NCBI GenBank assembly: GCA_015062005.1
Contig: SUVL01000001.1
Coordinates: 95,832 to 159,831, forward strand
Direction: 5' to 3'
Length of the DNA: 64,000 nt
Origin: Akkermansiaceae bacterium
GTDB taxonomy: Bacteria > Verrucomicrobiota > Verrucomicrobiia > Verrucomicrobiales > Akkermansiaceae
The translations under genes were made by a program, and so were the position numbers. Shown piece after piece: positions 8,373 through 16,209 of the stretch; positions within the stretch are counted from its first letter, which is position 1, and each line of letters opens with the position of its first letter. The notes under the pieces were generated by a model. It searched no databases. It saw nothing but the letters and a program-made list of their open reading frames with translations, and was not told the origin of the DNA.

Positions 8373-9356
8373 TTAGCGGCGCTTTTTCTTTCTGGCTTCC
8401 TTTTCTTCCTGCTTTTTGTAGATGAAGTCACGGTCCTCCTTGCTGAAGCGGTGCAACTTGGTGCGGCTTATCTTGCCACCGTATTCCTTGAGATAGACCA
8501 TCTGGTGCTCCTCATCAAAACGCTGAAGGCGGGCAAAAAGCGTGACGTTGCCCGTGGCAGAAGACCAGGTGCGGTACCCCTTGGTGGCGAGTTTCTCCCG
8601 ATACTCATCCATGTCCTTTTCGGCGTTGATGACACCCTCCTTCAGCAACGTTTCAATCTGCTGGGTAAACTCGTTGTACCCGTCAATCCCCACCATGAAC
8701 TTGCCATGGGGAGAAACCACGGCCAGTGCCGGCTTGCGCTTGAGCCCGTAGCGGCGAGCCAGGCGTTCGATAGCCTCGCGGCTGTATTTGGCGGAACTGC
8801 GGGTGCGGTCATCAATGGAAGAGCCGGAATCAAGCTTGAGGCGCACCACGCGGTCGCGGCACCACTCATTGAAGGCAGGAGTATCCAGCAATTCCTCACC
8901 CAGCAGAGAGCTTTTCGGCGCAATCACCGAATCATGGAACCAGATGATGAGCGGGCGGCACTCGCGGTGCGCCAGGCGGGTGGCGCGGCCGTAGCTGTCC
9001 AGCCAGCCATTGCCATTGCGGCGGGCTTCGAAAGCCGCGGTGATTCCCTCAATCTCGGCATCCGGGTTATCCGGATCAGTGAAATAGACTTCGCCCTCGG
9101 CGCCGTTATCAATCTGCTCCAACTCCTCGGAGGTGGACACATTGTAACTCTGCGCATTCGGATCCACAGCACCACCGGTAAGCAGCGGATTCATACCAGG
9201 TATGGATGGCTCCTCAAACCCCATGCGCGGCTTATTCAGCTCCTCCGGACGCGGAACGGGAGTTTCCTCCACTTTTTCCTCCTGCTGAAGCAAGCTGCAC
9301 GAGGCCAGCAGCCCCGCGCCGAGGCAAAGCATTGCTGTGCGGAACCGGCGCATCAT
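8373..9356 (-). CDS. Lipoprotein with thioredoxin-like domain lacking CXXC and SHD1-like C-terminus
   Basis: The signal peptide ends in a lipobox (GLLASC), so the mature protein should be lipid-anchored. A low-complexity linker follows. A thioredoxin-like region (about residues 120-240) has RPLIIWFHDS where the active site would normally be, but no CXXC. The C-terminal 70 residues (YRTWSSATGNVTLFARLQRF onward to KLSKEDRDFI-like FSKEDRDFIYKK) resemble the SHD1-like domain seen in many PVC-group surface proteins. The tail is Lys/Arg-rich. It overlaps mazG by 4 nt, so translation is coupled. A redox role is unlikely without cysteines; a scaffold role is inference. Confidence 0.7.
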   Translation of the reverse strand: MMRRFRTAMLCLGAGLLASCSLLQQEEKVEETPVPRPEELNKPRMGFEEPSIPGMNPLLTGGAVDPNAQSYNVSTSEELEQIDNGAEGEVYFTDPDNPDAEIEGITAAFEARRNGNGWLDSYGRATRLAHRECRPLIIWFHDSVIAPKSSLLGEELLDTPAFNEWCRDRVVRLKLDSGSSIDDRTRSSAKYSREAIERLARRYGLKRKPALAVVSPHGKFMVGIDGYNEFTQQIETLLKEGVINAEKDMDEYREKLATKGYRTWSSATGNVTLFARLQRFDEEHQMVYLKEYGGKISRTKLHRFSKEDRDFIYKKQEEKEARKKKRR

Positions 9357-10171
9357 CCTTCTGTGCGTTTAACCGCCTGCCAGGCAGCCTCCATATCATC
9401 CTGCGAGGCGGCAGCCAGACTGATACCCTGCTCCTTCAACGCGGCTTCCACTGCATTGAAACGGCGCTCGAACTTGCGGTTGGCATTAAAAAGGGCGAGC
9501 TCCGGGTCCACCTTGCGGCGGCGGCAGAGGTTTACTACCACGAAGAGCAAATCCCCCAGTTCTTCGGCTACATGCGGGTCGGCATCCGGCAAATCGAGAG
9601 TCTCGGCCACCTCATCCGTTTCCTCACGGATTTTATCCACCACTCCGGCGTGGTCGGGCCAGTCAAAACCGACCTTGGCCACTTTTTTGGTAATTTTATA
9701 TGCCTGAAGGAGGGAGGGCAGGCCCTTGCCACAGTCCTGAAGGTAGGGTTTATCCTCGATGGAATGCTCCTTGCGTTTGATGGCGTCCCACTGGGAGACC
9801 ACCCCCTCCGCATCCTCCACAGCAGCGGAGCCGAACACATGCGGATGACGGCGCACAAGCTTGTCCGCCAGCTCCCGGGCCACTTCATTGATGCCGAAGC
9901 CGGCCTCCGGATTTTCCTGCGCCATTTCGGCGTGGAAGATGACTTGCAGCAGCACATCGCCCAGCTCCTCGCGCAGGTGTGCCCAATCGCGCTCGCGGAT
10001 GGCATCAATACATTCGTAGCACTCCTCAATCAGGCTGCTGATGATGGAATCGTGCGTCTGCTCGGCATCCCAGGGGCAACCGCCGGGCTGCCGCAGGCGG
10101 TGCATGATGGCCACCGCGCGCTCTACCTGGCGTGCGGGCTCCTGGCAGTGAATCATCTCCTGCTCAGTCAT
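9353..10171 (-). CDS. mazG: Nucleoside triphosphate pyrophosphohydrolase
   Basis: MazG hydrolyses NTPs and dNTPs to NMP and PPi and is thought to clear aberrant nucleotides. Its 272 aa match the two-domain MazG length. The first domain shows LRQPGGCPWDAEQTHDSI and the metal-binding EECYEC...EELGDVLLQ pattern. The second copy repeats it as EETDEV...EELGDLLFVVVNL. The gene overlaps the lipoprotein at its 3' end and the 100-aa hypothetical at its 5' end by 4 nt each, so three genes are translationally linked. Confidence 0.95.
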   Translation of the reverse strand: MTEQEMIHCQEPARQVERAVAIMHRLRQPGGCPWDAEQTHDSIISSLIEECYECIDAIRERDWAHLREELGDVLLQVIFHAEMAQENPEAGFGINEVARELADKLVRRHPHVFGSAAVEDAEGVVSQWDAIKRKEHSIEDKPYLQDCGKGLPSLLQAYKITKKVAKVGFDWPDHAGVVDKIREETDEVAETLDLPDADPHVAEELGDLLFVVVNLCRRRKVDPELALFNANRKFERRFNAVEAALKEQGISLAAASQDDMEAAWQAVKRTEG

Positions 10172-10470
10172 CTGGACTTACCGTTGCGGCGGTCGCGGCG
10201 CTCATTCGTGGCCTTGCCCGCCAGTATATCATCAATATGCTGCACCATATCCCAGGCCACGCGGCGGCGCTGGTACTTGCGCCAGAGCAAATCCCGCAGG
10301 GTCTGCCAGTGCTCTTCCGTGAAATCGGCCGGGGTGAACACTACTTCATCGCGCTGGGAGCGGCCCAGCTTGGGCGCCACCATCAGCTGCCACCAGCCAC
10401 CGAAGTGCTGGGCTTCGTATACAACCTTGTTGCCATCGGCATCGCGGTCCTGCCAGGAGAACGTTTCCAT
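10168..10470 (-). CDS. Conserved-looking hypothetical protein, 100 aa
   Basis: I do not recognise this protein. It is rich in Trp, Arg and Asp (FSWQDRDADG, FGGWWQLMVAPKLGRSQRDE, LLWRKYQRRRVAWDMVQH), lacks a signal peptide or membrane segment, and looks like a small cytoplasmic protein with a possible helical C-terminal half. It is believed real because its stop overlaps the mazG start and its start lies 29 nt after the upstream gene. Confidence 0.65.
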   Translation of the reverse strand: METFSWQDRDADGNKVVYEAQHFGGWWQLMVAPKLGRSQRDEVVFTPADFTEEHWQTLRDLLWRKYQRRRVAWDMVQHIDDILAGKATNERRDRRNGKSR

Positions 10471-10499
10471 CTGTTCGGGGGTCTGTTCGGGGTTAAAAC

Positions 10500-11039
10500 T
10501 TAGCGGCGTCCACGGCCCTGCTGCTTCATCTGGCGGTTGATGGCATTCACATCATCCTGCATGGTCGGGGCAATCTCCGTGACCGGGCCGGCGGTATTCA
10601 GCGAGACAATGAGGGGCTTGGAGCGGTTGCCCCGGTTATCATACTTATAAATCACGCGCTGCACCAGCTTACCCTGCGGGTGGGAGTACATGCGCTCCTC
10701 CACCAGGCGGGCGCGGCTGTCGTAGCCATAGGCCACCTTGTAAATGATATTCTTCTTGGTGTGGTCGTAGATGATGCAGCCCACCAGCTGGCCATATTTG
10801 CCCTCGGTGTAATCATTCACCGCGGCCAGGCGGCCGCTGGCTGTGTACGAAGAGCAACGCATGCCGCGCCAGCCCTTCTGGCGCTGGTAGATGGCACGGG
10901 TGCCATCCGGATGGCGCATCACGCGCACCAGATCACCGGTTTCGTTCATCACCTCCGCGCTCTGAGCCTGCACAGCGGGCACTGCAGCCGCCACAGCCAC
11001 AGCGAAAAGGAACATCCATCGGCGAATCATGTTACTCAT
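10500..11039 (-). CDS. Secreted hypothetical protein with YD/RHS-like strand motifs
   Basis: This is a 179-aa protein with a clear signal peptide (IRRWMFLFAVAVAAAVPAVQAQS). The mature part has repeated short beta-strand units such as RVIYKYDNRGNRSKPL, reminiscent of RHS/YD-type repeats but too few for a shell. I chose ATG 11039 because the -10 box at 11047-11052 overlaps the upstream ATG at 11048, which therefore cannot be on the mRNA. From 11039 the message would be leaderless. The C-terminus is Gln/Arg-rich. Its function is unknown; it may lead the operon that runs to tetR. Confidence 0.7.
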   Translation of the reverse strand: MSNMIRRWMFLFAVAVAAAVPAVQAQSAEVMNETGDLVRVMRHPDGTRAIYQRQKGWRGMRCSSYTASGRLAAVNDYTEGKYGQLVGCIIYDHTKKNIIYKVAYGYDSRARLVEERMYSHPQGKLVQRVIYKYDNRGNRSKPLIVSLNTAGPVTEIAPTMQDDVNAINRQMKQQGRGRR

Positions 11040-11046
11040 GCGGTTC

Positions 11047-11075
11047 ATTGTACCTGTTCACGCTGGCCTTGGCAA
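11047..11075 (-). promoter_or_regulatory. Sigma-70 promoter of the secreted hypothetical gene
   Basis: On the minus strand TTGCCA (11070-11075) and TACAAT (11047-11052) are 17 nt apart. Transcription should begin about 7 nt downstream, at the ATG of 11039, so the mRNA would be leaderless. Confidence 0.65.
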
Positions 11076-11083
11076 GCGGAAAG

Positions 11084-12367
11084 TCAGTCTTTCGCGGCAC
11101 GAAGGGCGCGATGCATGGCCGCCACCGTGGCATCGATATCCGCCTCCGTGTGCGCAGTAGAGATGAAGCCTGTCTCGTAGGGCGATGGCGCCACATATAC
11201 CCCCTGCTCCAGCATGGCGTGGAAATAGCGGCGGAACATATCAAAATTACCACTCATGGCCGAATCCAGGTCATAAACCGGCTGCGTGGTGAAATGCAGG
11301 CAGAACATGGAACCATCGCGGATGAAGGTGAGCGGCAGATGCTCGTCGCGCAGGATGCGGCGCACCCCGTCCTCAAGCCGGGCACCGAGCTGCTCCAGGC
11401 GGGTGTATGAATCGTGCTGCTCCAGGTAATTCAGCTGGGCCAGCCCCGCCGCCATGGCCACGGGGTTGCCGCTCAGCGTGCCGGCCTGGTAGACCGGGCC
11501 CAGCGGAGACACGCAGTCCATAATCTCGCGGCGGCCGCCGAAGGCCCCCACAGGCAGACCGCCACCGATAATCTTGCCCAGGGTCGTGATATCCGGAACA
11601 ATTCCCAGCTTACCCTGCACACCGGCTGCGGAAATGCGGAAACCGGTCATCACCTCATCAAAAATCAGGAGGGCACCGTTCTTCTCCGTAATCTCACGCA
11701 GGAACTCCAGATACCCGGGCTTCGGCAGGTAGAAACCGGCATTCCCCGGGAAGGGCTCCACAATGAGGCCGGCAATCTCGCCCGGATGCTGAGCAAAAGC
11801 CCGTTCCACCGCCGCCCGGTCATTGTACGGCAGCACGATGGTGAGGTTCGCAAACTCAGCAGGCACACCGGCGCTGTCCGGCTCTCCATGCGTGAGCGCA
11901 CCGCTGCCCGCCGCCACCAGCAGGCTATCCACATGCCCATGGTAGCAGCCGGCAAACTTAATGATATACTTGCGCCCGGTATAACCACGGGCGAGACGCA
12001 CCGCGCTCATGGTGGCCTCTGTGCCACTGTTGGTCATGCGCACCTTCTCGATGCTGGGAACCCAGCGACAGACGGTCTCGGCCATATCCACCTCAATGCG
12101 GGTGGGAATACCATAGCCCAGCCCCTGCGGCACCGCCGCCTGCACGGCAGAAATCACGCACTCCGGCGCGTGCCCCAGAATAGCCGGTCCCCAGGTGCCC
12201 ACGTAGTCGATATACTGCCGGCCATCCTCATCCGTGAGGTGCGCCCCCGCAGCCTTTGCCACGAAAAACGGAGCCCTCTCCAGCCGCCGGAACGCACGCA
12301 CCGGCGAATTCACACCACCGGGAATCACCCGGCACGCCCGCTCAAATAATTCTTCGGAAATCGACAT
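11084..12367 (-). CDS. hemL: Glutamate-1-semialdehyde 2,1-aminomutase
   Basis: HemL is a PLP enzyme converting glutamate-1-semialdehyde to 5-aminolevulinate in the C5 tetrapyrrole pathway. Its 427 aa match the family length. It starts with the typical VIPGGVNSPVRAF. The PLP lysine lies in TTLGKIIGGGLPVGAFGG, and LLIFDEVMTGFR is the cofactor aspartate motif. The start lies 5 nt after the stop of the transporter gene, so the two are probably co-transcribed. Confidence 0.96.
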   Translation of the reverse strand: MSISEELFERACRVIPGGVNSPVRAFRRLERAPFFVAKAAGAHLTDEDGRQYIDYVGTWGPAILGHAPECVISAVQAAVPQGLGYGIPTRIEVDMAETVCRWVPSIEKVRMTNSGTEATMSAVRLARGYTGRKYIIKFAGCYHGHVDSLLVAAGSGALTHGEPDSAGVPAEFANLTIVLPYNDRAAVERAFAQHPGEIAGLIVEPFPGNAGFYLPKPGYLEFLREITEKNGALLIFDEVMTGFRISAAGVQGKLGIVPDITTLGKIIGGGLPVGAFGGRREIMDCVSPLGPVYQAGTLSGNPVAMAAGLAQLNYLEQHDSYTRLEQLGARLEDGVRRILRDEHLPLTFIRDGSMFCLHFTTQPVYDLDSAMSGNFDMFRRYFHAMLEQGVYVAPSPYETGFISTAHTEADIDATVAAMHRALRAAKD

Positions 12368-12372
12368 AATAA

Positions 12373-13668
12373 TTACAGATAACGCAGCCAGAGGTAGATG
12401 GCGGAAATCCCGATGCTCATGAACATGAGCGGGAAACCGATGACGAAGTACTGCATGAAGCTCACGCGCAGGTTATGCTGGCGGGCCAGGCCCAGGGCCA
12501 CCACATTGGCACTGGCGCCGATGACGGTACCATTGCCACCAAGACAGGCTCCCAGGGAGAGCGCCCACCAGAGAGGCTCCAGATTCTCATAGCCCATGGC
12601 GCCCATATCCTGCACCAGCGGAATCATGGTAGCCACAAAGGGGATGTTATCCACAAAGGCACTCATGATGGCGCTGAGCCAGAGCACGCTCATGGTGGTG
12701 GCTACCGGTTCACCACCGGTGAGCTGCATGGTTTGCGCGGCCATCCAGTTGATGATGCCGTTCACCTCCAGGCCACCCACCAGCACAAACAGGCCCACGA
12801 AGAAGAAGATGGTGGTCCACTCCACCTTGGACAGGATGAGCTCCAGCGCTTTCTCGCGGTCGGGCATGGTAAGCAGCAGCAGAAGCGAAGCACCGGTCAC
12901 CGCAATGGTTCCACTCTCAAGCCCCCAGTGGGGAATGAGACCGTGGCTGCAGAACAGAAGAATCGTGAACGCCAGCGTAAACAGGCAGCGCCACAGCAGT
13001 TTCGGGCTGCGAATCAGCCCCGAAAGCTTGATGTTCATGATGCGGTTGTGATTCTTGCTCACCTTGGCAAATTCCTTGCGGTACAGGAAAATCAGGATCG
13101 CCACTGTCAGCACGAAGGAAATCAGACAGGGAATGAAAAGATTGATAATGAAATCATTAAAGCTCAGCTCCTTCACCTGGCTGGCAATCATGATGTTGGG
13201 CGGGTCGCCAATCATGGTGCAGGTGCCGCCTATATTGGATGCCAGAATCTGCGCTATAACGAAGGGCAGCGGCGAAATTTTGAGGTCCCTGGTCAGAGTG
13301 AAGGTAATCGGCACCGTGAGCAGCACCGTGGTCACGTTGTCCAGAAAGGCGGAACACCCCGCCACCATCACCGAAAGAGCGATGAGCAGAGCCACCGGAT
13401 TGCCGTTTGTCTTCTGCGCCGCCCACACGGAAAGGAAACGGAAAACGCCGGTCTTGCTGAGCACCAGCACCTGAATCATCATGCCGATGAGCAGCGCCAG
13501 CGTATTGAAATCGATGTGCTCGATTGCCTGCTGCTGGCTGATAACCCCGCCAAGCACCATGAGCATGGCGCCGAACAAGGCTATGACCGTGCGCTGCACC
13601 TTCTCGGAAACAATCAGTGCGTAAGTAATCAGGAAAATGACAAGTGCGGCTGTGACGTGATACGACAT
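12373..13668 (-). CDS. NhaD/ArsB-type ion transporter (probable Na+/H+ antiporter)
   Basis: This 431-aa inner-membrane protein has about 11 hydrophobic segments and belongs to the ArsB/NhaD ion transporter superfamily. Signature motifs include AFLDNVTTVLLTVPITF and its second-half counterpart AFVDNIPFVATMIPL, plus IGGTCTMIGDPPNIMIA and CLGGNGTVIGASANVVA. This is the inverted duplication with NP/TVIGAS loops typical of the fold. I chose ATG 13668 (MSYHVTAAL) because a promoter lies between it and the upstream ATG at 13728. Sodium versus arsenite or another anion cannot be settled; no arsR or arsC is nearby, so a cation role is preferred. Confidence 0.88.
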   Translation of the reverse strand: MSYHVTAALVIFLITYALIVSEKVQRTVIALFGAMLMVLGGVISQQQAIEHIDFNTLALLIGMMIQVLVLSKTGVFRFLSVWAAQKTNGNPVALLIALSVMVAGCSAFLDNVTTVLLTVPITFTLTRDLKISPLPFVIAQILASNIGGTCTMIGDPPNIMIASQVKELSFNDFIINLFIPCLISFVLTVAILIFLYRKEFAKVSKNHNRIMNIKLSGLIRSPKLLWRCLFTLAFTILLFCSHGLIPHWGLESGTIAVTGASLLLLLTMPDREKALELILSKVEWTTIFFFVGLFVLVGGLEVNGIINWMAAQTMQLTGGEPVATTMSVLWLSAIMSAFVDNIPFVATMIPLVQDMGAMGYENLEPLWWALSLGACLGGNGTVIGASANVVALGLARQHNLRVSFMQYFVIGFPLMFMSIGISAIYLWLRYL

Positions 13669-13686
13669 AGAAAAAAGCGGTCTGAG

Positions 13687-13715
13687 AAAGTACACCCACA
13701 GGATGATTTTGGCAA
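13687..13715 (-). promoter_or_regulatory. Promoter of the transporter-hemL operon
   Basis: Minus strand: TTGCCA at 13710-13715 and TACTTT at 13687-13692, spacer 17 nt. It is divergent from the lpxC-fabZ promoter about 70 nt away. Confidence 0.5.
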
Positions 13716-13786
13716 GCTTTTTCTGCATGCGCGCCCGAATTCTACATTCCCCACAAACTAACTTGGTGAAAAAAGCCAGATTTTAC

Positions 13787-13815
13787 TTCACAAAGGCCGG
13801 AAAAGTGTGTATTAT
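13787..13815 (+). promoter_or_regulatory. Promoter of lpxC-fabZ
   Basis: TTCACA at 13787-13792 and TATTAT at 13810-13815 have a 17-nt spacer. The box overlaps the first in-frame ATG (13814), so translation must start further downstream, at 13829 or 13841. Confidence 0.55.
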
Positions 13816-13828
13816 GCATGTACGAGTT

Positions 13829-15148
13829 ATGGCTACACGCATGCAAAAGACCCTTGCCAAGTGCACCTCCACCCTGGAGGGCACATCGCTGCACACCGGT
13901 CAGACGGTGAAGCTCATTATCAAACCCGCTGAGCCGAACACGGGCTTCAAGTTCCGCCGCATTGACCTGCCGGACAAGCCCTTCCTGGATGCCTCCGCCT
14001 CCAAGGTTCAGGCAGTGGAGCGCGCCACCACCATTGCAGATGGCGCGGTAAAGGTGCATACTGTGGAGCACATTCTCTCCGCCCTCACCGGCATGGGCGT
14101 GGACAACGCCATCATCGAGATGGATGCGAACGAACCGCCCATCGGCGATGGTTCCGCCCTGCCCTATGTGGAGATGATCAAGAAAGCCGGTATCGTGGAG
14201 CAGAACGCCCCGCTGAAGGTCTGGGAAATCCGCGAACCCATCATGGTGGAAAACAAGAACGGCTCCACCATCGTCATCATGCCCTCCCGCGATTTCCGCA
14301 TCTCCCTCACCGCCGTGGGGCCGAACGGCCGCGTGACCCAGTATTTCGACAGCGTCATCACCCCGGAGACCTACGAGAAAGAGCTTTCCAATTCCCGCAC
14401 CTTCTGCTTCTACGAGGATATCCAGCCGCTGTTGGAGAAAGGCCTCATCCAGGGTGGCACGCTGGATAATGCCATCGTCATCAAGGGCGAGGAATACCTC
14501 TGCGCCGGCGGCCTGCGCTTCCACAACGAATGCGCCCGCCACAAGGCCATGGACCTCATCGGCGACTTCATCCTCTGCGGCCACCGCATCATGGGCCATG
14601 TGATTGCCATCATGCCCGGCCACGGCATCAACACCCAGATGGCCGCCAAGCTGCAGCAGAAGTACGAGAGCATGGAAGCCAAGCGCCCGAAGCCCATCAC
14701 CCTGCCCAGTGGCGAGGCTGTGCTCGACACGCTGGAGGTCATGAAGCTTCTGCCGCACCGCTTCCCTTTCCTCATGGTGGACCGTATCATCGACTTCGAG
14801 GGCGACCGCAAGTGCATCGGCCAGAAGAACGTGACCATGAACGAGCAGTTCTTCCAGGGCCACTTCCCCGGTCACCCGGTCATGCCCGGTGTGCTGCAGG
14901 TGGAAGCCATGGCCCAGGTAGCCTCCATCCTCATGCTCCGCATGCCGGAAAACATGGGCAAAATCGGCTACTTCATGAGCTGCGACAAGGTGAAGTGGCG
15001 CCGCCCCGTGGTTCCGGGGGATGTCCTCATCATCGAAACAGAGCTCACCAAGATGCGCGGGGCCATCGGTATGGCAACGGGCCGCTGTCTGGTAAATGGA
15101 GAGATTACATGCGAAGCCGAGCTGAAATTTATGCTCTCCGACGCGTGA
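13829..15148 (+). CDS. lpxC/fabZ: Bifunctional LpxC-FabZ: UDP-3-O-acyl-GlcNAc deacetylase / 3-hydroxyacyl-ACP dehydratase
   Basis: This 439-aa fusion joins two enzymes that compete for or supply 3-hydroxyacyl chains. Residues about 1-290 are LpxC, the zinc deacetylase committing step of lipid A synthesis: LEGTSLHTG, the first zinc His in VHTVEHILSALTGMG, and FHNECARHKAMDLIGD with the second His, the Asp ligand and the catalytic HK. Residues about 305-439 are FabZ: LPHRFPFLMVDRI, the catalytic His in GHFPGHPVMPG and the Glu in QVEAMAQ. The fusion is known in Bacteroidetes, chlamydial relatives and Verrucomicrobia. I chose ATG 13829 because the -10 box overlaps ATG 13814; ATG 13841 remains possible. 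Confidence 0.96.
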   Translation: MATRMQKTLAKCTSTLEGTSLHTGQTVKLIIKPAEPNTGFKFRRIDLPDKPFLDASASKVQAVERATTIADGAVKVHTVEHILSALTGMGVDNAIIEMDANEPPIGDGSALPYVEMIKKAGIVEQNAPLKVWEIREPIMVENKNGSTIVIMPSRDFRISLTAVGPNGRVTQYFDSVITPETYEKELSNSRTFCFYEDIQPLLEKGLIQGGTLDNAIVIKGEEYLCAGGLRFHNECARHKAMDLIGDFILCGHRIMGHVIAIMPGHGINTQMAAKLQQKYESMEAKRPKPITLPSGEAVLDTLEVMKLLPHRFPFLMVDRIIDFEGDRKCIGQKNVTMNEQFFQGHFPGHPVMPGVLQVEAMAQVASILMLRMPENMGKIGYFMSCDKVKWRRPVVPGDVLIIETELTKMRGAIGMATGRCLVNGEITCEAELKFMLSDA

Positions 15149-15185
15149 TTTCCGCTGTGAAAGCGAAAAAAATGAAGAACGGTGC

Positions 15186-15213
15186 TTGACATACGCCGAT
15201 TTTCGGGTATCAT
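15186..15213 (+). promoter_or_regulatory. Strong promoter of rpmH operon
   Basis: TTGACA (15186-15191), 16-nt spacer, TATCAT (15208-15213). It lies between lpxC-fabZ and rpmH and gives a leader of about 55 nt. Confidence 0.75.
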
Positions 15214-15273
15214 ATCGCACCCGGCCGTTTCATGCGGCCTCACAGAAACCACTTCAAAACCAGATAAGAAATT

Positions 15274-15456
15274 ATGAGCAAGAGAACATACCAGCCTTCC
15301 AAGCGCTGCCGCAAGCGCCAGTTCGGTTTCCGCGCCCGCATGGCTACCAAGAACGGCCGCGCCATCCTCGCCCGCCGTCGCGCCAAGGGTCGCAAGCGTC
15401 TTCTGCCCAAGGGTGCAGAGGTGCATTACAAGCGCCACATCATCCAGCACGGCTAA
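15274..15456 (+). CDS. rpmH: 50S ribosomal protein bL34
   Basis: The 60-aa, very basic protein begins [20 protein letters not shown] and continues with [22 protein letters not shown], the full bL34 sequence. bL34 is usually 44-46 aa. Here a tail of about 15 residues ([17 protein letters not shown]) is added after the normal end. The position before rnpA, yidD and yidC is the classical order. Confidence 0.96.
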   Translation: MSKRTYQPSKRCRKRQFGFRARMATKNGRAILARRRAKGRKRLLPKGAEVHYKRHIIQHG

Positions 15457-15532
15457 AGCCCCGGCAGGGTTTCTGTAAGAGAGTACCCCGGGTGCTCCCT
15501 GCCCTGCAGGAGAAACCAACGCCCTGTTCACG

Positions 15533-15889
15533 ATGCAGCTGACGCGGCACCAAACCATGAAGCGAGCCAGTGAGTTCGCCATGGTACGTGCGCAAGGCTC
15601 ATCCGCAGCAGGGCGTTTTCTTGTGCTCAGCACCCTGGCCTACACCGGCGAGGGTGCGGGTGCAAAAGAATCCCGCTTCGGGATTATCACGACCAAGCGA
15701 CTGGGGCACGCCGTGGTTCGCAACCTGCTTCGCCGCCGCATCCGCGAGATAGTGCGCGCGCACGGCGAACCGCTGCAGCACGGGCACTATGTGGTGCTCA
15801 TTCCGCGCCACACCGCCGCCACAGCCGCCTACACCGAGCTTGAGAAGGATTTCAAACGCCTCCTCAAGCGCAAACATTTTACTAACTAA
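15533..15889 (+). CDS. rnpA: Ribonuclease P protein component
   Basis: RnpA binds RNase P RNA to mature tRNA 5' ends. Its 118 aa fit the family. Key parts are the N-terminal LTRHQTMKRASEFAMVRAQG, and the RNA-binding RNR-like signature in GHAVVRNLLRRRIREIVR. It starts 76 nt after rpmH. The ATG at 15533 places LTRHQ directly after the initiator and is preferred over the internal Met. Confidence 0.93.
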   Translation: MQLTRHQTMKRASEFAMVRAQGSSAAGRFLVLSTLAYTGEGAGAKESRFGIITTKRLGHAVVRNLLRRRIREIVRAHGEPLQHGHYVVLIPRHTAATAAYTELEKDFKRLLKRKHFTN

Positions 15890-15904
15890 GCACCTCACCT
15901 CCGG

Positions 15905-16150
15905 ATGCTGAAGCGCCTGGTCATCCTCCCGGTTCTGTTCTACAAACGTTTCATCAGCAAGCCGCTGCATGTACTTTGCGGACCGAACAGCGGGTGCCGG
16001 TTTCAGCCCAGTTGCTCCACCTACTTCATCCAGGCCGTGGAAACCCACGGCGTGATCAAGGGCGTGGGGCTTGGGGTGTGGCGCATCCTGCGCTGCAACC
16101 CCTGGGGCGGGTGCGGGCACGACCCCGTGCCACCCCGCCGCCAGAAGTAA
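15905..16150 (+). CDS. yidD: Membrane protein insertion efficiency factor YidD
   Basis: This 81-aa protein carries the YidD pattern: [34 protein letters not shown] and [14 protein letters not shown], with all the conserved cysteines. YidD sits on the inner membrane and aids YidC-dependent insertion. It is 15 nt from rnpA and 59 nt from yidC. Confidence 0.95.
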   Translation: MLKRLVILPVLFYKRFISKPLHVLCGPNSGCRFQPSCSTYFIQAVETHGVIKGVGLGVWRILRCNPWGGCGHDPVPPRRQK

Positions 16151-16209
16151 AGTTTTCCCCTCAACGCAACAAAAGCATTTAACAACTAACTCACCCACAA
16201 AAAACAACT

